Source: Castanea sativa (lineage: Eukaryota; Streptophyta; Magnoliopsida; Fagales; Fagaceae). From it: a DNA stretch of 64,000 bases. Positions 1 to 10,639 of the stretch are shown here, in pieces. The notes below the pieces were generated by a model, which did not search any database, was not told where the DNA came from, and saw only the letters and a program-made list of their open reading frames with translations. The stretch is taken from NCBI RefSeq assembly GCF_040712315.1, contig NC_134015.1, positions 20,833,614 to 20,897,613 on the forward strand, written 5' to 3'. Made by a program: the position numbers and the translations under genes. Every line of letters starts with the position of its first letter. Position 1 is the stretch's first letter.

Positions 1-1
1 A

Positions 2-85
2 GATGAAGAGCTGATTGAAAAGAAATTGGACTTTTTGAGGAGGTTGAACAAGGCCAAAAGGTACGTTGGAGAGCGCCATGGTTGA
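2..85 (+). CDS. possible C-terminal tail of a gene cut by the window edge
   Basis: Frame 2 is open from the window edge to a TGA and reads as a charged tail (DEELIEKKLDFLRRLNKAKR, then YVGERHG). The GC content is higher than in the AT-rich DNA that follows, and the basic/acidic helix-like composition is protein-like. An AATAAAG-like signal lies near 374. With only 27 codons visible the family cannot be named. It could be the last exon of a real gene to the left or a chance open frame. Confidence 0.3.
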   Translation, partial: DEELIEKKLDFLRRLNKAKRYVGERHG

Positions 86-1722
86 ATGCAGAGAGGAATG
101 AGTGAAGGTCAGTTAGATTGTTTGATGGAAGGAAGTACCTATTTGTAAGCCATGGTTAAATTGGACTTCTTTTTTTTTGGAAATTGGTCTAGTCGTATGT
201 CATCATCATAATTTGTCCTTCCCCGTCAATATTTGCCAGCTGCCAGGTCCACCAAATTATATAGTAGCTGCCAGCTGCTATATATTACTCTAGACTAGAT
301 TAATCAATGATGACCATGTGGACGTACAACTTGCTCAATTTTCTGACGTGTAGTACCTCCACCCAGCTGTACAAATAAAGATTAACACTTGGCTCATAAA
401 TCACATACATGATTGTTGCCTTTTTTTTTTTTTTTTTTTTTTTTTTAACTCTGATATTCAAACGAGCTCTGGCAAACCTTCGTTCTCATTTTACATGGTT
501 GTTTTGGTAGTGTAATTTGAGATAAGATTTTTGTAATTTGAGATAAAATTTTTATAATTTTTTAAAATACATGTGGATAAAAAAATATATAAAAATATGT
601 ATAATATTATTTAAAATGTAAAAATGTGAATTTGAACTCAAATATCTAACACCGGTGAGAGATATAAATCAAATTTCTTTAATCAGCAATCAAATCAAGA
701 AAGTACTATTGCTTAATTAGTAAACAAATAATAGAGAAAACCTGTTCTAGAAGCTCTAAAAGTTGGGCGCGGCTGCTCCTTCAAATAACCAAAGAAACTT
801 CTATTGGTCAATAAAGTCGGCTGCTTCACGCGGTGTCCAATTACCAAGCCCAAGTTTGAACTTGGATTTCCTAATAAGGACCAACGTAGAAATTAACAAA
901 GTACCATTACGACTGAAAATAAATAACTTGTGAAAATGGTATAACATTTGTGGTGTGAATGTGTAAAAGTTACCACATTTTTTAGTTTGCTTAATATGTA
1001 TTGTTCATCACTTTTATTTTTATTTTTTTTTTCAGTCATCAGATTTTGCTCTTTTTAAAAAAAAATATTTATATGAGTTGACATATATATTATTACTAGT
1101 TAAAAATCTGTGCAATGCATGAGAAAACTTTACATAAATGTATAATTTAATTGTGTTTTTCTTGAATTGAAACAAGCATAATATTTGCTGTGAAAAATGA
1201 AAAAAAATCTTTAAGAAAAGTCCATTAAGAATTATCAAGATAACCGACGCAATTAAATACTTATAGTTGTTTATATGGCTACATATGCACTTCATAGATG
1301 AAATAAAACTAAAAAAGAAATATTAATGTAGCAGCTCATATGAAAGCCAACCATAATTAGTATTACTATTGCTAAACGCTCTAATTTTTTTCCCAAGTAC
1401 TCCTCTTTAATCCAAATTTGATTGAGTTGTTTAAAAAGTTTAGAAATAAAGCCTTCAAGATATGTAACAAAACATCATTGAATTGATTGAACAAAAAACG
1501 ATTTTAAGTATTTGTACATCCAAGACCCCATGGCTGCTTCCACATATTCAGAATGCAAAGGTAGAAGTAGAATAACATCATTGAATAGTAATCAATTAGA
1601 TAGTGAAATTGCAGTTAATATGACCTCACAAAATACAGTACTTTAAGAAAGCAAATCTTCAATATAAGGTGTATCTAGTCTATCAAATATCAAAAAATGA
1701 AAATTAGACAATCTGATGCTAA
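86..1722. other. AT-rich intergenic DNA without a recognisable gene
   Basis: Contains a T-tract at about 421-446, a short repeated phrase (GTAATTTGAGATAA) near 515-550 and scattered stops in all frames. A minus-strand Helitron-like terminus is listed separately. No exon with matching splice borders was seen. Confidence 0.5.
1096..1125 (-). mobile_element. degenerate Helitron-like 3' terminus
   Basis: Read on the minus strand, the palindromic TGCATTGCA core is followed by a short spacer and CTAG, then T. This is the arrangement expected at a Helitron 3' end (hairpin, spacer, CTRR, inserted before T). The stem is weak and no 5' TC end could be paired with it, so this is only a candidate. Confidence 0.25.
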
Positions 1723-1778
1723 TAGGGTCGGCTCAACAACTTTGAGGGCCTTAGGCGAAAATTTTAAGTGGAGTTTTT

Positions 1779-2106
1779 TTATATATATTTAAGTAGGTTA
1801 GTCATTTTTTTATTTTCTTCTAAATTATTTTGTTTTTCATTATCAATTATTGTTACATTAGATGTTTGAACATTATTAGGACTATTTTCATTATTCTCTT
1901 TTTGTTGTATAATTTCATTATCTTCCAACTCTTTTTGATAAGTTTCTTGTTCATTTGTAATATTTTCACCCAACTTTCTATTGTGTTTTTTTTAATACTA
2001 GTAACAAATTTATCCATAGATCATTTTTGAGATTCAATTTGTTTTTCAATTTTTCTCTCTTTTTTTGAAGTTTTTCATATCCAGATAAATATTTTCTAGT
2101 AGACAT
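1779..2106 (-). pseudogene. N-terminal fragment of a TTF-type/DUF4371 hAT transposase
   Basis: Minus-strand reading starts with an ATG at 2106 and the phrase MSTRKYLSGYEKLQKKR, which I recognise from the start of plant hAT transposases annotated as zinc-finger MYM-type 1-like. A frameshift near 2030-1990 moves the continuation to another frame, which runs as an Asn/Glu-rich low-complexity stretch (KLGENITNEQETYQKEL onward) to a stop at 1779. The TTF zinc finger, DUF4371 and C-terminal dimerisation domains are absent. The left inverted repeat follows at once, so the deletion removed nearly the whole catalytic region. It cannot encode an active transposase. Confidence 0.65.
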
Positions 2107-2724
2107 TTATAATGAGAAAATATTTATAGACAAATAAAACACAATTTATAATTAAAAATGATAATTTATCTAAAAATAAAATTTAAAGTATAGAACAATA
2201 GAACTTGGTTATTGCAATTTTTTAAAGTAGTGACCACTTTAAAGTCTAAACCTGCACAAATAAAAATTAATTAATACATGGTTCAATAAATTAGTATCAC
2301 TATAATACAAATGAGTTGATATAATACACATCAAATTATTAATTGATATAATAATTTATAATAATAGATAAAGTGAGGAACCCTATTCATATAAAAAAAA
2401 AAAAGTGAGAAACTATGGTCTTATAAGCTGTAACTGTGGGCTGCACTGCACAGTTGCGCAACTGTGCAGCCTGTGCTGCTGTGCGCTTGTACTTCTATCA
2501 GCTAAGGGTTTTTTTTTTTTTTTTTTTTTTTGGGTGAGAAACCACCCTATGGCTAAGTTTTAAAGCAAAAAACGTGTCCTATCAAACGTGTCACATGATG
2601 GGACTCCCATCAAACAATTGTGCAGTAAAATAAACTAAAATTATATGTAATATAAGTTAAATAAATAGAAGACTTGACTCTTCATTTTCGGAAAGACAGA
2701 GAGCCTCTCTGAAGTCTGAAGATT

Positions 2725-3940
2725 AGGTGCCCGTTTGGTTGGGCTTTTAGGGGCTAAAACGCAGATTTATGTAAAAGTTGGGTTGCTTTGGGCGTTTGGT
2801 GAAGCAAAAACGTCCAATCCGTTTATGGAGGTCTGAAGGTCCATAAATAAAAAGTTCAGCAGCGTTTTCAACTATCTGTTGGGCGAGTCCGAAAATTACC
2901 AAATTACCCTGACCTTCATTCCTCTCATCTCATCTCTCTGCTCCGCTGGGTGAATCTTCTTCCTCTTCTTCTGCTTTCTTCGTCTTCTTCTTCGTCTTCT
3001 CTGCTTCTTCCTCTTCTTCTGCTTCGTTTGTCTTCTTCTTCGTCTTCTCTAATCTGTGTGGGTGGGTGGGTATGTGTGTCTGGAGGAACTGAAGATAAGA
3101 AGATCAGGAGATAAGGACGAAGGAGATAAGGACGAACAAAAGATGTGGAGGAGAAAAAAGTGAAAGAAAAAAAATAAGAAGATCAGGAGATAAGGACGAA
3201 GGAGATGAGGATGAACAAAAGATGTGGAGGAGAAAAAAAAAAAAGAAAAAAGAGTTTTTGGGTTTGGTTATGCAAGGTAGAAGAAAATATAATGACTAAG
3301 AACACAAATTATTTTACAATTTTTTTTTTTTAAAGTTGTGATGTTATAGAGTATGTAGTGGAGAAAAAATTATGGGTACTAGAACAACTTATTTAAAAGA
3401 TAAGTGTTAATAAAATTTTATTTTACAAAGATTAATTTTAAATTAGTATTGTGAAAATATTGTGACATTTTATTATATCTCTAAACTTTTTAAGTTAGTA
3501 CTATTTTTTTTTAGAAAAAAAAATAATAATATTGACATAATATTTTTATAACAATTTCATAATAAAGTTTACATAGTAAGTTGTTATTAGTTCTCATCTA
3601 GACCTACTAGTGACATTTTTTTTTTCCTACTATTAACAACTTGTTATATAAACTTTATTGTGAAATTTTTGTGAAAATATTGTGTCCATAACTTGCATTA
3701 AAAGAGATAATTAAAACAAAAATTCTTTTTATATAGACATTGTCCTTTTTAGTAATTTACCCTTCAAACTGCCACTTTTATAAGTGCTAGCCAAACACTC
3801 AGTTTTTTCAAAAAACACTTTCTAACAGTTTTTACCAAATACTCAGCTTTTTGAAAAATAACTTTTTCATTATGCACTTTTTAAAAACTCAACTTTTTCA
3901 TTATGCACTTTTTCAAAAAGCCCAACAAAACTCACCCTAC
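2725..3940. mobile_element. nested non-autonomous DNA element with GTTTGGTTGGGCTTTT ends
   Basis: The left end (GTGCCCGTTTGGTTGGGCTTTTA) and the right end read backwards (GGGTGAGTTTTGTTGGGCTTTTT) are imperfect inverted repeats of a type common in plant non-autonomous elements. The flanks share GTCTGAAGATT / GTCTGGAGACT, possibly a degraded target duplication. The interior has pyrimidine-rich CTTCTT tracts (2950-3050), a 79-bp direct repeat and AT-rich sequence; there is no coding potential. It lies inside the hAT derivative and is therefore younger than it. Confidence 0.5.
3095..3240. repeat. two copies of a 79-bp purine-rich tandem repeat
   Basis: ATAAGAAGATCAGGAGATAA recurs at 3095 and 3174, each time followed by GGACGAAGGAGAT(A/G)AGGA and an AAAAGATGTGGAGGAG block. 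Confidence 0.7.
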
Positions 3941-4462
3941 GTCTGGAGACTGGTTTCAATTTTGAATTTGCTGTGAATTGAAGGGAATCAACAAAGAAAA
4001 ATTTCAGTGACTGATTAAGTTTATGGAAAAATATCAATAATCAAGATGAAGACGAAGACAAGAGAGGTAAGAATATAGATGGAGAGGCAGTGAGATAGAG
4101 AGATGAGAGATTTATAATCTTTATTTTAGCATATTTCAAGACAATTAAGTTGTATTAGTAATGAATTTTTCAGGTATTAATTTTGATTTTAGCATATTTT
4201 AAGAATGAGTTAAGAAATTTGTCTTCTAAAATTTAATTTTGTTAGCTGAAGTTTGACTATTTTGTTTTTTCCATTTTAATTTTATGCATTTTAGGATATA
4301 ATGGGGTATTTTTAATGCATTTTATTGACCAATAAAAATGCTTAAATTTTTTTTAATTAAAATATATAGATAAATATATTATATATAAATTTTTTTTTTA
4401 CAAGTGGGGGCCTTAGACGATTACATCAATTACATCACCTATTGAGCCGGCCCTCAAGCTAA

Positions 4463-5049
4463 ACTATGGCCTTTCAATCAAATGAATGATATAGTCATAA
4501 TTATAAAGAGAGAGAGGTAAACCTGAATAATGTAGATCAATAATAGTGTAGAAATGATCTAATTAATGGTTTTATACTAAATATTTATTTATTTTTTGTT
4601 TAATAGACATAAGTAAAAAGTAATTAAATTTAAATTTCTTTATTACTGATTTTTTTAATTTTTTTGAGATAATTACAAATTGCTGTTAACTTTGCAACTT
4701 GAACTATTTTATTTTAAATGATAAGAAAAGAATGAGGCAATCCAAACTTGGCAGTAGCCTTTAAACTTACTACAAATCTTTTGATCAACCATTAAAGATT
4801 TTATTAGTTGAGTTAATTGGAACTCATGGTAAATAATTAAAATTATTTTAGTAATAGGAGGGGGTAAAAATAAATTGGTTCCAAAGAAAAAAAAAACGAA
4901 GTAAAGAGCAAAAAATGATTATATAAATAGGAAGGAGTGTTTTGCTAGCAAACAAAGAAAACCACATCAAGGGTCAAAATTCACTTTTTGGAAACTGGAA
5001 AGAAACGAATGAAATATTATTGTCCTAAAAAAAACTAATGAAATTGTAA
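4463..5049. other. AT-rich DNA, nothing recognised
   Basis: No splice-bounded exon, repeat array or transposon end was seen between the hAT element and the next element. Confidence 0.5.
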
Positions 5050-5059
5050 AATTAACAAA

Positions 5060-6142
5060 GATAAATTTCACAAACATACCCTGAGATTTGGCATAATACC
5101 ATTCAAGTCCAAAGGATTTAAAAACTGACCACTTCAGTCCTTAAACCCAAACGACTTATAATGCCGTTACCTATTTTAATTCTATTCCAAAACTCTCCTC
5201 TTTCTCTCATTTGTCTCCTTCAGTCTCTCTCCTCTTTGTCCCAGAGCTCCTTTCTCTTCTCTCTATATGGCTTCCTCGTCCCTTTCTCTAACCTCTCTTT
5301 GTCTTTGTGGTGCGTTGTGGTGGTGGAGTTGCAATGGTTTGTGAGTTTTGGTTAGATCTGTGTTAGGAGATTTGGGTTTTTGTGTGTGTGTGTGTGTGTG
5401 TGTGGATTAGCTTTAGAATTTTGTGGGTTTTAGTTTGAATATTTTGTGGGTTTTTTGGTTTGGATCGGCGGAGGCGTGTGGCGTGTGGCTATCGCCTCTA
5501 GAATTTCCCATGTTGATTCATCTTCCACAGTCGTAGTCACAGAACGCACGCACCGCCACGGTCTCGACAAAGCCATGATCTAGACATTTCCAACATTCAC
5601 ACTCGACGGGTCACTAACTGAAAGTAGAGACTAGGGAGTTGCAATTGCATGCAAGTGGATGAGATCATGAATTAAAAGAGTGGGAAGCTCCCAAGGTGAC
5701 CTTCACATGATGGGTCACTCACTAATTCAACCTGTTTACAACATAGAGATGTAATGGAGATTTTTCATAGAGAGCCAGAGCTTTGGTAATGGAGTGAGTT
5801 GCTTGTGCCGGGGTTTGACATTTTTGTGAATTTGAGAAGATTTTTCTTTTTTGGGGTTTTGATTTGTTGGGTTTGGTTTTGGATTTGAAGCTGAGATTGG
5901 ACTTTGATTCTGTGCTGGGGTTTGACATTTTTGTGAATTTGAGAAGATTTTTTTTGGGGTTTTGATTTGTTGGGTTTGGTTTTGGATTTGAAGCCGAGAT
6001 TGGTTTTTGATTTTGTGTTGATGTTGATTTTTGGTATGGTTCTTGACGGCAGGTTCTTTGACTTGGATTTAAATATTCAAATGAACTGATTTGTTGTGTT
6101 TTACTCAATAAATGAAAATTTGTTAGATTGTTGGTTCCATTC

Positions 6143-6173
<31 letters not shown>

Positions 6174-6434
6174 CTTTTCTAAGAACGTGTTCTACAATTT
6201 CTTCTTCTTCTTCTTCTTGTTCGTTTATTGGGAAAGCTCTAAGAGTCGGAGAAAAAGAGGAAAGAGACTGAAGGAGACAGATGAGAGAAAGAGGAGAGTT
6301 TTGGAATAGAATTAAAAATAAGTAACGGCGTTATAAGCTGTTTGGGTTTAGGGACTAAAGTGGTCAGTTTTTAAATCCTTTGGACTTGATTGGATATTAT
6401 GCCAAATCTCAGGGTATGTTTATGAAATTTACCC
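5060..6434. mobile_element. non-autonomous Mutator-type element with ~190-bp inverted repeats
   Basis: Left end (GATAAATTTCACAAACATAC, then CCTGAGATTTGGCATAAT) and right end read backwards (GGGTAAATTTCATAAACATA, then the same continuation) match over about 190 bp, extending through an ACTCTCCTCTTTCTCTCAT block. The flanks are AATTAACAAA (5050-5059) and AATTAGCAAA (6435-6444), a 9-10 bp duplication with one mismatch. Long terminal repeats plus a 9-bp-class duplication are what Mutator-like elements show. The interior holds a (GT)n run near 5382-5404 and a 107-bp tandem repeat; no transposase is present. Confidence 0.75.
5804..6010. repeat. 107-bp direct repeat, two copies
   Basis: TGTG(C/T)(C/T)GGGGTTTGACATTT starts at 5804 and again at 5911, and the copies continue alike through TGAGAAGATTTTT and TTGGTTTTGGATTTGAAGC. 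The 140-residue reading frame on the other strand (5722-6144) is a translation of this repeat and its flanks and is not treated as a gene. Confidence 0.75.
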
Positions 6435-6444
6435 AATTAGCAAA

Positions 6445-7480
6445 TAAAATTGTAAATATATTGAAGTGGGTGAAAGCTGGTGGGCCAGAACACGTAGGCC
6501 AGACACGTGGTAGGAGTTGGAGCAATCCAGCAAATTGTAACGTGAAAAAAGAAACCTTTGACTTAGAGATTCATAACTCATAAGTTAAAAAAGGTAAAAG
6601 GAATAAAGAAGTAAGGACGAAGAAGAAGGAAGAAAGAAAAATCAGACTAAATAGTGAGTCTGGATGCCGAATACTAAGGAGTCAGAGAAAGAGAGCAAGA
6701 AATGGGTCTCCTTTCATGGTCAACCCCAACCCTCCAATGTAAGTTTGTTTTTCTTTTTTTAAATGACAAAGAGGCAAAACTGAAGCCCTTTTTTTTAAGA
6801 TAATTGTTCAAAAAAATTTCGTGTACATCCTAGTTTTTTTGATCGCCCATTTATTTATTTGTTTGTTTTTGGTGAGGGATATACAAAGTTTATCACTATA
6901 TAGGATGAGAATCTTATCTTTAAAAAAAATTATAGGGACAGTTTGTGGGGCCAAATTTGTTTATGCGTTGGTTTGGATTTTGCATGGGTATAATTTGACA
7001 TTTTATTTTATGAGAGAATATATTCTAGAATGATTAGAAGGGTAAAAAGGTGTTATAAAATGAGAAGTGCAGACCTTTGAACTTGATTTGGCACTTGGCA
7101 AGAAGTCCTGGTTCTGAGATTGTTCAACAGCAGATAGAGGAACACTTATTTAGGAAAACTGATTCAAAAAAAAGTGTCCACAGGAAATAAATGTTAGAGT
7201 GAAGGAGAGAGAGAGAAGAGCATAGATAATGAAAGAGATCAGAAAGAATCGTTTGTTTGATATTTTGTAACTACTAAAACAGAACGTTGTATCTTTAAAT
7301 AAGGCAATTGAAAAATCAACTGTATTAAGAATAGCATTGAGCGGTTCGCATAAACCACCAAACCGAAAAGGCACTTTTTTTTGGGGTGTTTTAAAATGTG
7401 AATGTGGCATTAATTTGTGTGGGCATGTGGTGCAATAAGGAGTAGCCAATAAAAAGTCAAACGTTTCAACTATTAGTTAT
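6445..7480. other. unassigned DNA with a possible isolated first exon
   Basis: At 6702 an ATG in good context (AAGAAATGG) opens MGLLSWSTPTLQ and runs into a consensus donor (AT|GTAAGT) near 6738, preceded by purine-rich leader-like sequence. No following exon was found. The remainder is AT-rich and gives no recognisable product on either strand. Confidence 0.2.
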
Positions 7481-8784
7481 TATATAGATATAGATACAGA
7501 CACAACAAATTTAACAATCATTGAGGTGTCAATTTCTAATAGGTCGAAATAAAATAATAAAATATGAGACTATGACTAACCACAATTGAAAATAAATGTT
7601 TTATAAAAATGTTGTAACACTTGTTGCTATCATAATATTATCACAATTGTTGAGATCTTAGTTTCTTATAGATCAAATAAAAAAAATGTTAAATCCACAA
7701 CATTTTCACAATAAATCATAGGTAAACTATTATTGATGGATAAAAAAGTGATATCAGTCATGGGTCGATTTTAAAATCAGTAATAACTTGACATCTAGAA
7801 TTTGTTATGAAAATATTATGAAGATAGCATTTCTATGAAAAAGATAATATATCAGACCGAAACTTACCACGGTTGAAAATAAAGATATTGTGAAAATATT
7901 ATGACATTTTGTTGTGTTCCTAGACTTCTTTTTTGGTTTAGTCAAATTTGGTGAGTAAAAATTCACTGTTTTACGCACAATTTTCTTTTGTTGGTTTTTT
8001 GTTTGTTGTTTCTTTTAATGCATAATTTAAAGTGGTTGTCCTAATTAAAAACCAATAACAATTTACCACTTAGAATTTGTTGTGAAAATGTTGTGAATGT
8101 AGCATTACTCTAAAATAAAATTATAGAAGATCCTACCAGGGCCTACTATAGCTAAAATAAAGGTATAGAGAAAATATCGTGACATTTATTGTGTTCTTGA
8201 CTTTTTTTTTTTTTTTTTTTTTTGTTTAGTGAATTTGTTGAGCCAAAATTCACAATTTTACAAACAGTTTTCTTGGGCCGACTTTTTTTTTTTTAACACA
8301 TTGGTTAATGTAAAAAACACATAGTTTTACTAAGAAAAAAAATTATGGAAAAAAAAGTACTTTCCTCATTTATATTTGAGGTAGTTTCATCCCCCAACTT
8401 TAAACTTTAAAGTTGAATAATTTCCTCTTTTATAAATTGTAGACAAGTATATAGTCTCAGCTGTTACTCTCTTAATTAAACCTTAACAAAATCTTATGAT
8501 TCCTAGAATATTTCATTGTAATATTTAAAATGCCCCACGAAATTTTAATGTCCCAACAATTTTCTTCGTGTATTTTGAGTTTTATGTGTTAGTTATACTT
8601 AGAAAGTAAAAATGGCGATGTATGGTATTCTATTTGTTACCTAGAGAATACTAATTTATTTGTGGTTTAAATCTTCTAGATTTATAATTTGATCTAATAG
8701 AAACTTCAATGATATATATATTTTTATTTTTGTTATTTTTTTTCTTTCTTAAAAAGATTTTCATTAAAAATTAAGTAAGCTAAG

Positions 8785-9284
8785 TAATGTAATTAGACTT
8801 ATAAAATAAAATGATAAAGAAGGAAGTATGAATAACAAAATATTCATTGAAAATTGTTGTATGTAATTAATTTGATGAAAAGTTTCAATTGTAGCATATG
8901 GCATCATTTATTGCGAAAATTTAAATATTGTGGCAATGTTTTATCAAACCTTAGTTGTTTATTGTTGGAAGATGACGACATTTGTTATTATTCTTAGTAG
9001 GATTTTTGTGTGAGTAGATATATACTGTCTTTAGTAATGTAATTAGGCTCATAAAATAAAATGTTAAAGAAGGAAGTATGAATAACAAAATATTCATTGA
9101 AAATTGTTGTATGTAATTAATTTGATGAAAAGTTTCAATTGTAGCATATGTCATCATTTATTACGAAAATTTAAATATTGTGGCAATGTTTTATCAAACC
9201 TTAGTTGTTTATTGTTGGAAGATAACGACATTGGTTATTATTCTTAGTAGAATTTTTTTGTGGGTAGATATATACTGTCTTTAG
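8785..9284. repeat. 250-bp tandem duplication
   Basis: Copy 1 (8785-9034) and copy 2 (9035-9284) both begin TAATGTAATTAG and end ACTGTCTTTAG. They have the same length and differ at only a handful of positions, so this is a recent duplication within the Helitron-like copy. Confidence 0.9.
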
Positions 9285-9303
9285 TAAATAAGTTTTATGA
9301 AAT

Positions 9304-9497
9304 GAAAAAGTATTTTATATCAAATGATACCACATTATCAAAATCCAATAAATGAGAGATATGTGTGCAAAAATAACTACCCATTAACACATGTCTTTTA
9401 ATTGTTAGTGAATTAGTTATTTTTTGCTGACATGTCTCACATTTATTGGATTTTAATACCGCTAGCATGGTATCATTTGATGTCAAATACCTTCTCC
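9304..9497. mobile_element. hAT-like MITE with 8-bp target duplication
   Basis: Inverted arms (left AAGTATTTTATATCAAATGA, right read backwards AGGTATTTGACATCAAATGA) extend for about 70 bp with a short loop. Perfect TATGAAAT copies flank it (9296-9303 and 9498-9505). The small size, foldback shape and 8-bp duplication fit a hAT-derived MITE. Confidence 0.8.
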
Positions 9498-9528
9498 TAT
9501 GAAATTATCATACTAAATAGATAGCCAT

Positions 9529-9885
9529 GTGTTGAACGTTGAAGACGTTGAGGCTTTGGCTTACAGGTCAGCAGTTGTCTTTGCCTTGGAACTTGGTCTG
9601 CGCGAAGTGGTGTTTGAAGGCGACTCATCAGAGACGATTACTAAGGCCCTTAATTCAGCTTCACCGTGCCTAAGCTCCTTTGGTCGTATAATTGATGATA
9701 TAAAAACTTTAGCTCTGAATTTTGTGGCAGCAAGTTTTGTCCATGTAAAAAGGCAGGGGAATTCTGTGGCAGACAGATTAGCTAAAACAGCAAAATGTAT
9801 ACCTTGTCCACACATTTGGTCAGTTGATCTACCATGTAATGTGCAACAACTTGTAACTGCTGACATAATTTCTGTTGAGGAATAA
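9529..9885 (+). pseudogene. C-terminal RNase H domain of a LINE (non-LTR retrotransposon)
   Basis: The frame ends in the RVT_3-type RNase H fold found at the C-terminus of plant L1-like LINEs. It contains the helix with the catalytic Glu (VEALAYRSAVVFALELGL), the strand with the catalytic Asp (REVVFEGDS) and the late VKRQGNSVADRLAK motif in which the His expected in HVxRxxNxxAD is replaced (FVHVKRQGNS). The N-terminal strand with the first Asp is missing, and no endonuclease or reverse transcriptase precedes it. An A-rich tail (9905-9928) follows the stop, as expected of a 5'-truncated LINE. It is not a complete gene. Confidence 0.75.
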
Positions 9886-9974
9886 AAGTTGCAGTCTTGA
9901 TTCTCAAAAAATAAAAAATAAAAAAATTCTCACTCAAGGAGTAGCACGTGCCTTGCACATGCAACCCTTCCTAG

Positions 9975-10208
9975 TCTATATATAAAAATAGCCAAAAGGC
10001 TCATGAACAGTATTTAAACAGTGTTTTTGGTTTAGTGAGCTGCCCTTATTCCTTTTTTTTTTTCTTTTTTTTTTTTCTTCAAGTTCACCATTTTGGTTTG
10101 AGCTTTTTTTTTGTAATTTTTTTTAAAGGATCTTTATATGTTTACTTTGTACTTGTAATGTAAGCTTATATTGTATACAAACAAAAAGTGGTAAATATTA
10201 TATACATT

Positions 10209-10248
<40 letters not shown>

Positions 10249-10324
10249 ACAAATTTCGTAAATGTGTTTGCCAATTTTTATGTATTTACAATATAAATTT
10301 ACATTATAAGTACAATGTATATTT
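9975..10324 (+). mobile_element. truncated Helitron-like 5' segment
   Basis: Begins TCTATATATAAAAATAGCC directly after the CTAG of the previous copy. The same 5' phrase type (TATATATAAAAAG, then a Val/Phe-like AGTTTTGGTTTGTTCAA block) recurs at 10325, 15147, 15493 and 18341. It contains a (TA)n run at about 10206-10243. It breaks off at the next copy's start. Confidence 0.45.
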
Positions 10325-10639
10325 CTATATATAAAAAGAGTGAATAGGAAAAGCTACAGTAGTTTTGGTTTGTTCAATTTTCACTGTTTCGTTGGCTTTT
10401 TTTTTTTTTTTTTTTTTTTTTTTTTGTGAATGCGTAAAGCTGCAGTAGATTTACTCAATTATTTTTGGTTTGTCCAATTCGCACTGTTTCACTTTATAAT
10501 AAAATATTAACACAAAAAATTGACACAATATTTTCACAATTGTTGTGGTGTTAATTCATTATAGGTCAAAATAAAATAATAAAATATCATATTGTAACCA
10601 ACCACAACTAAAAATAAAGGTATTGTGAAAAAAGAAGTG

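Larger units (their letters stand above)
1723..4454 (-). mobile_element. hAT-family transposon, internally deleted
   Basis: The ends are inverted repeats built on AGGG(T/C)CGGCTCAA followed by a GGGCCTTAG-(G/A)CGA-like block (left 1723-1760, right about 4405-4454). The flanks, GATGCTAA on the left (1715-1722) and CAAGCTAA on the right (4455-4462), match at 6 of 8 positions, consistent with an aged 8-bp hAT target duplication. Inside, only the N-terminal part of a transposase remains on the minus strand, next to the left end. The bulk of the interior is a second nested element plus AT-rich filler. It is a non-autonomous derivative. Confidence 0.7.
7481..9974 (+). mobile_element. Helitron-like non-autonomous copy, 3' end intact
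   Basis: This stretch belongs to a family seen again at 14668-15145 and 21478-22747: shared blocks include AAAATAAAGGTATTGTGAAAA, ACATTTTCACAAT(T/A) and CTTATGATTC(C/T)TA. The right end has the stem GCACGTGC-CTT-GCACATGC (near 9943-9961), a 10-nt spacer and CTAG followed by T (9971-9975), matching the Helitron 3' rule. The left limit near 7481 is a guess from where family similarity begins. No Rep/helicase frame is visible. A 250-bp tandem duplication, a MITE and a LINE tail lie inside. Confidence 0.55.

Noticed and set aside
5722..6144. 140-residue minus-strand frame rich in Asn/Lys/Pro/Ser
   Set aside because: It is produced by the 107-bp tandem repeat inside a non-autonomous element; no domain or start context.
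9561..9866. 101-residue minus-strand frame
   Set aside because: Antisense shadow of the LINE RNase H fragment.
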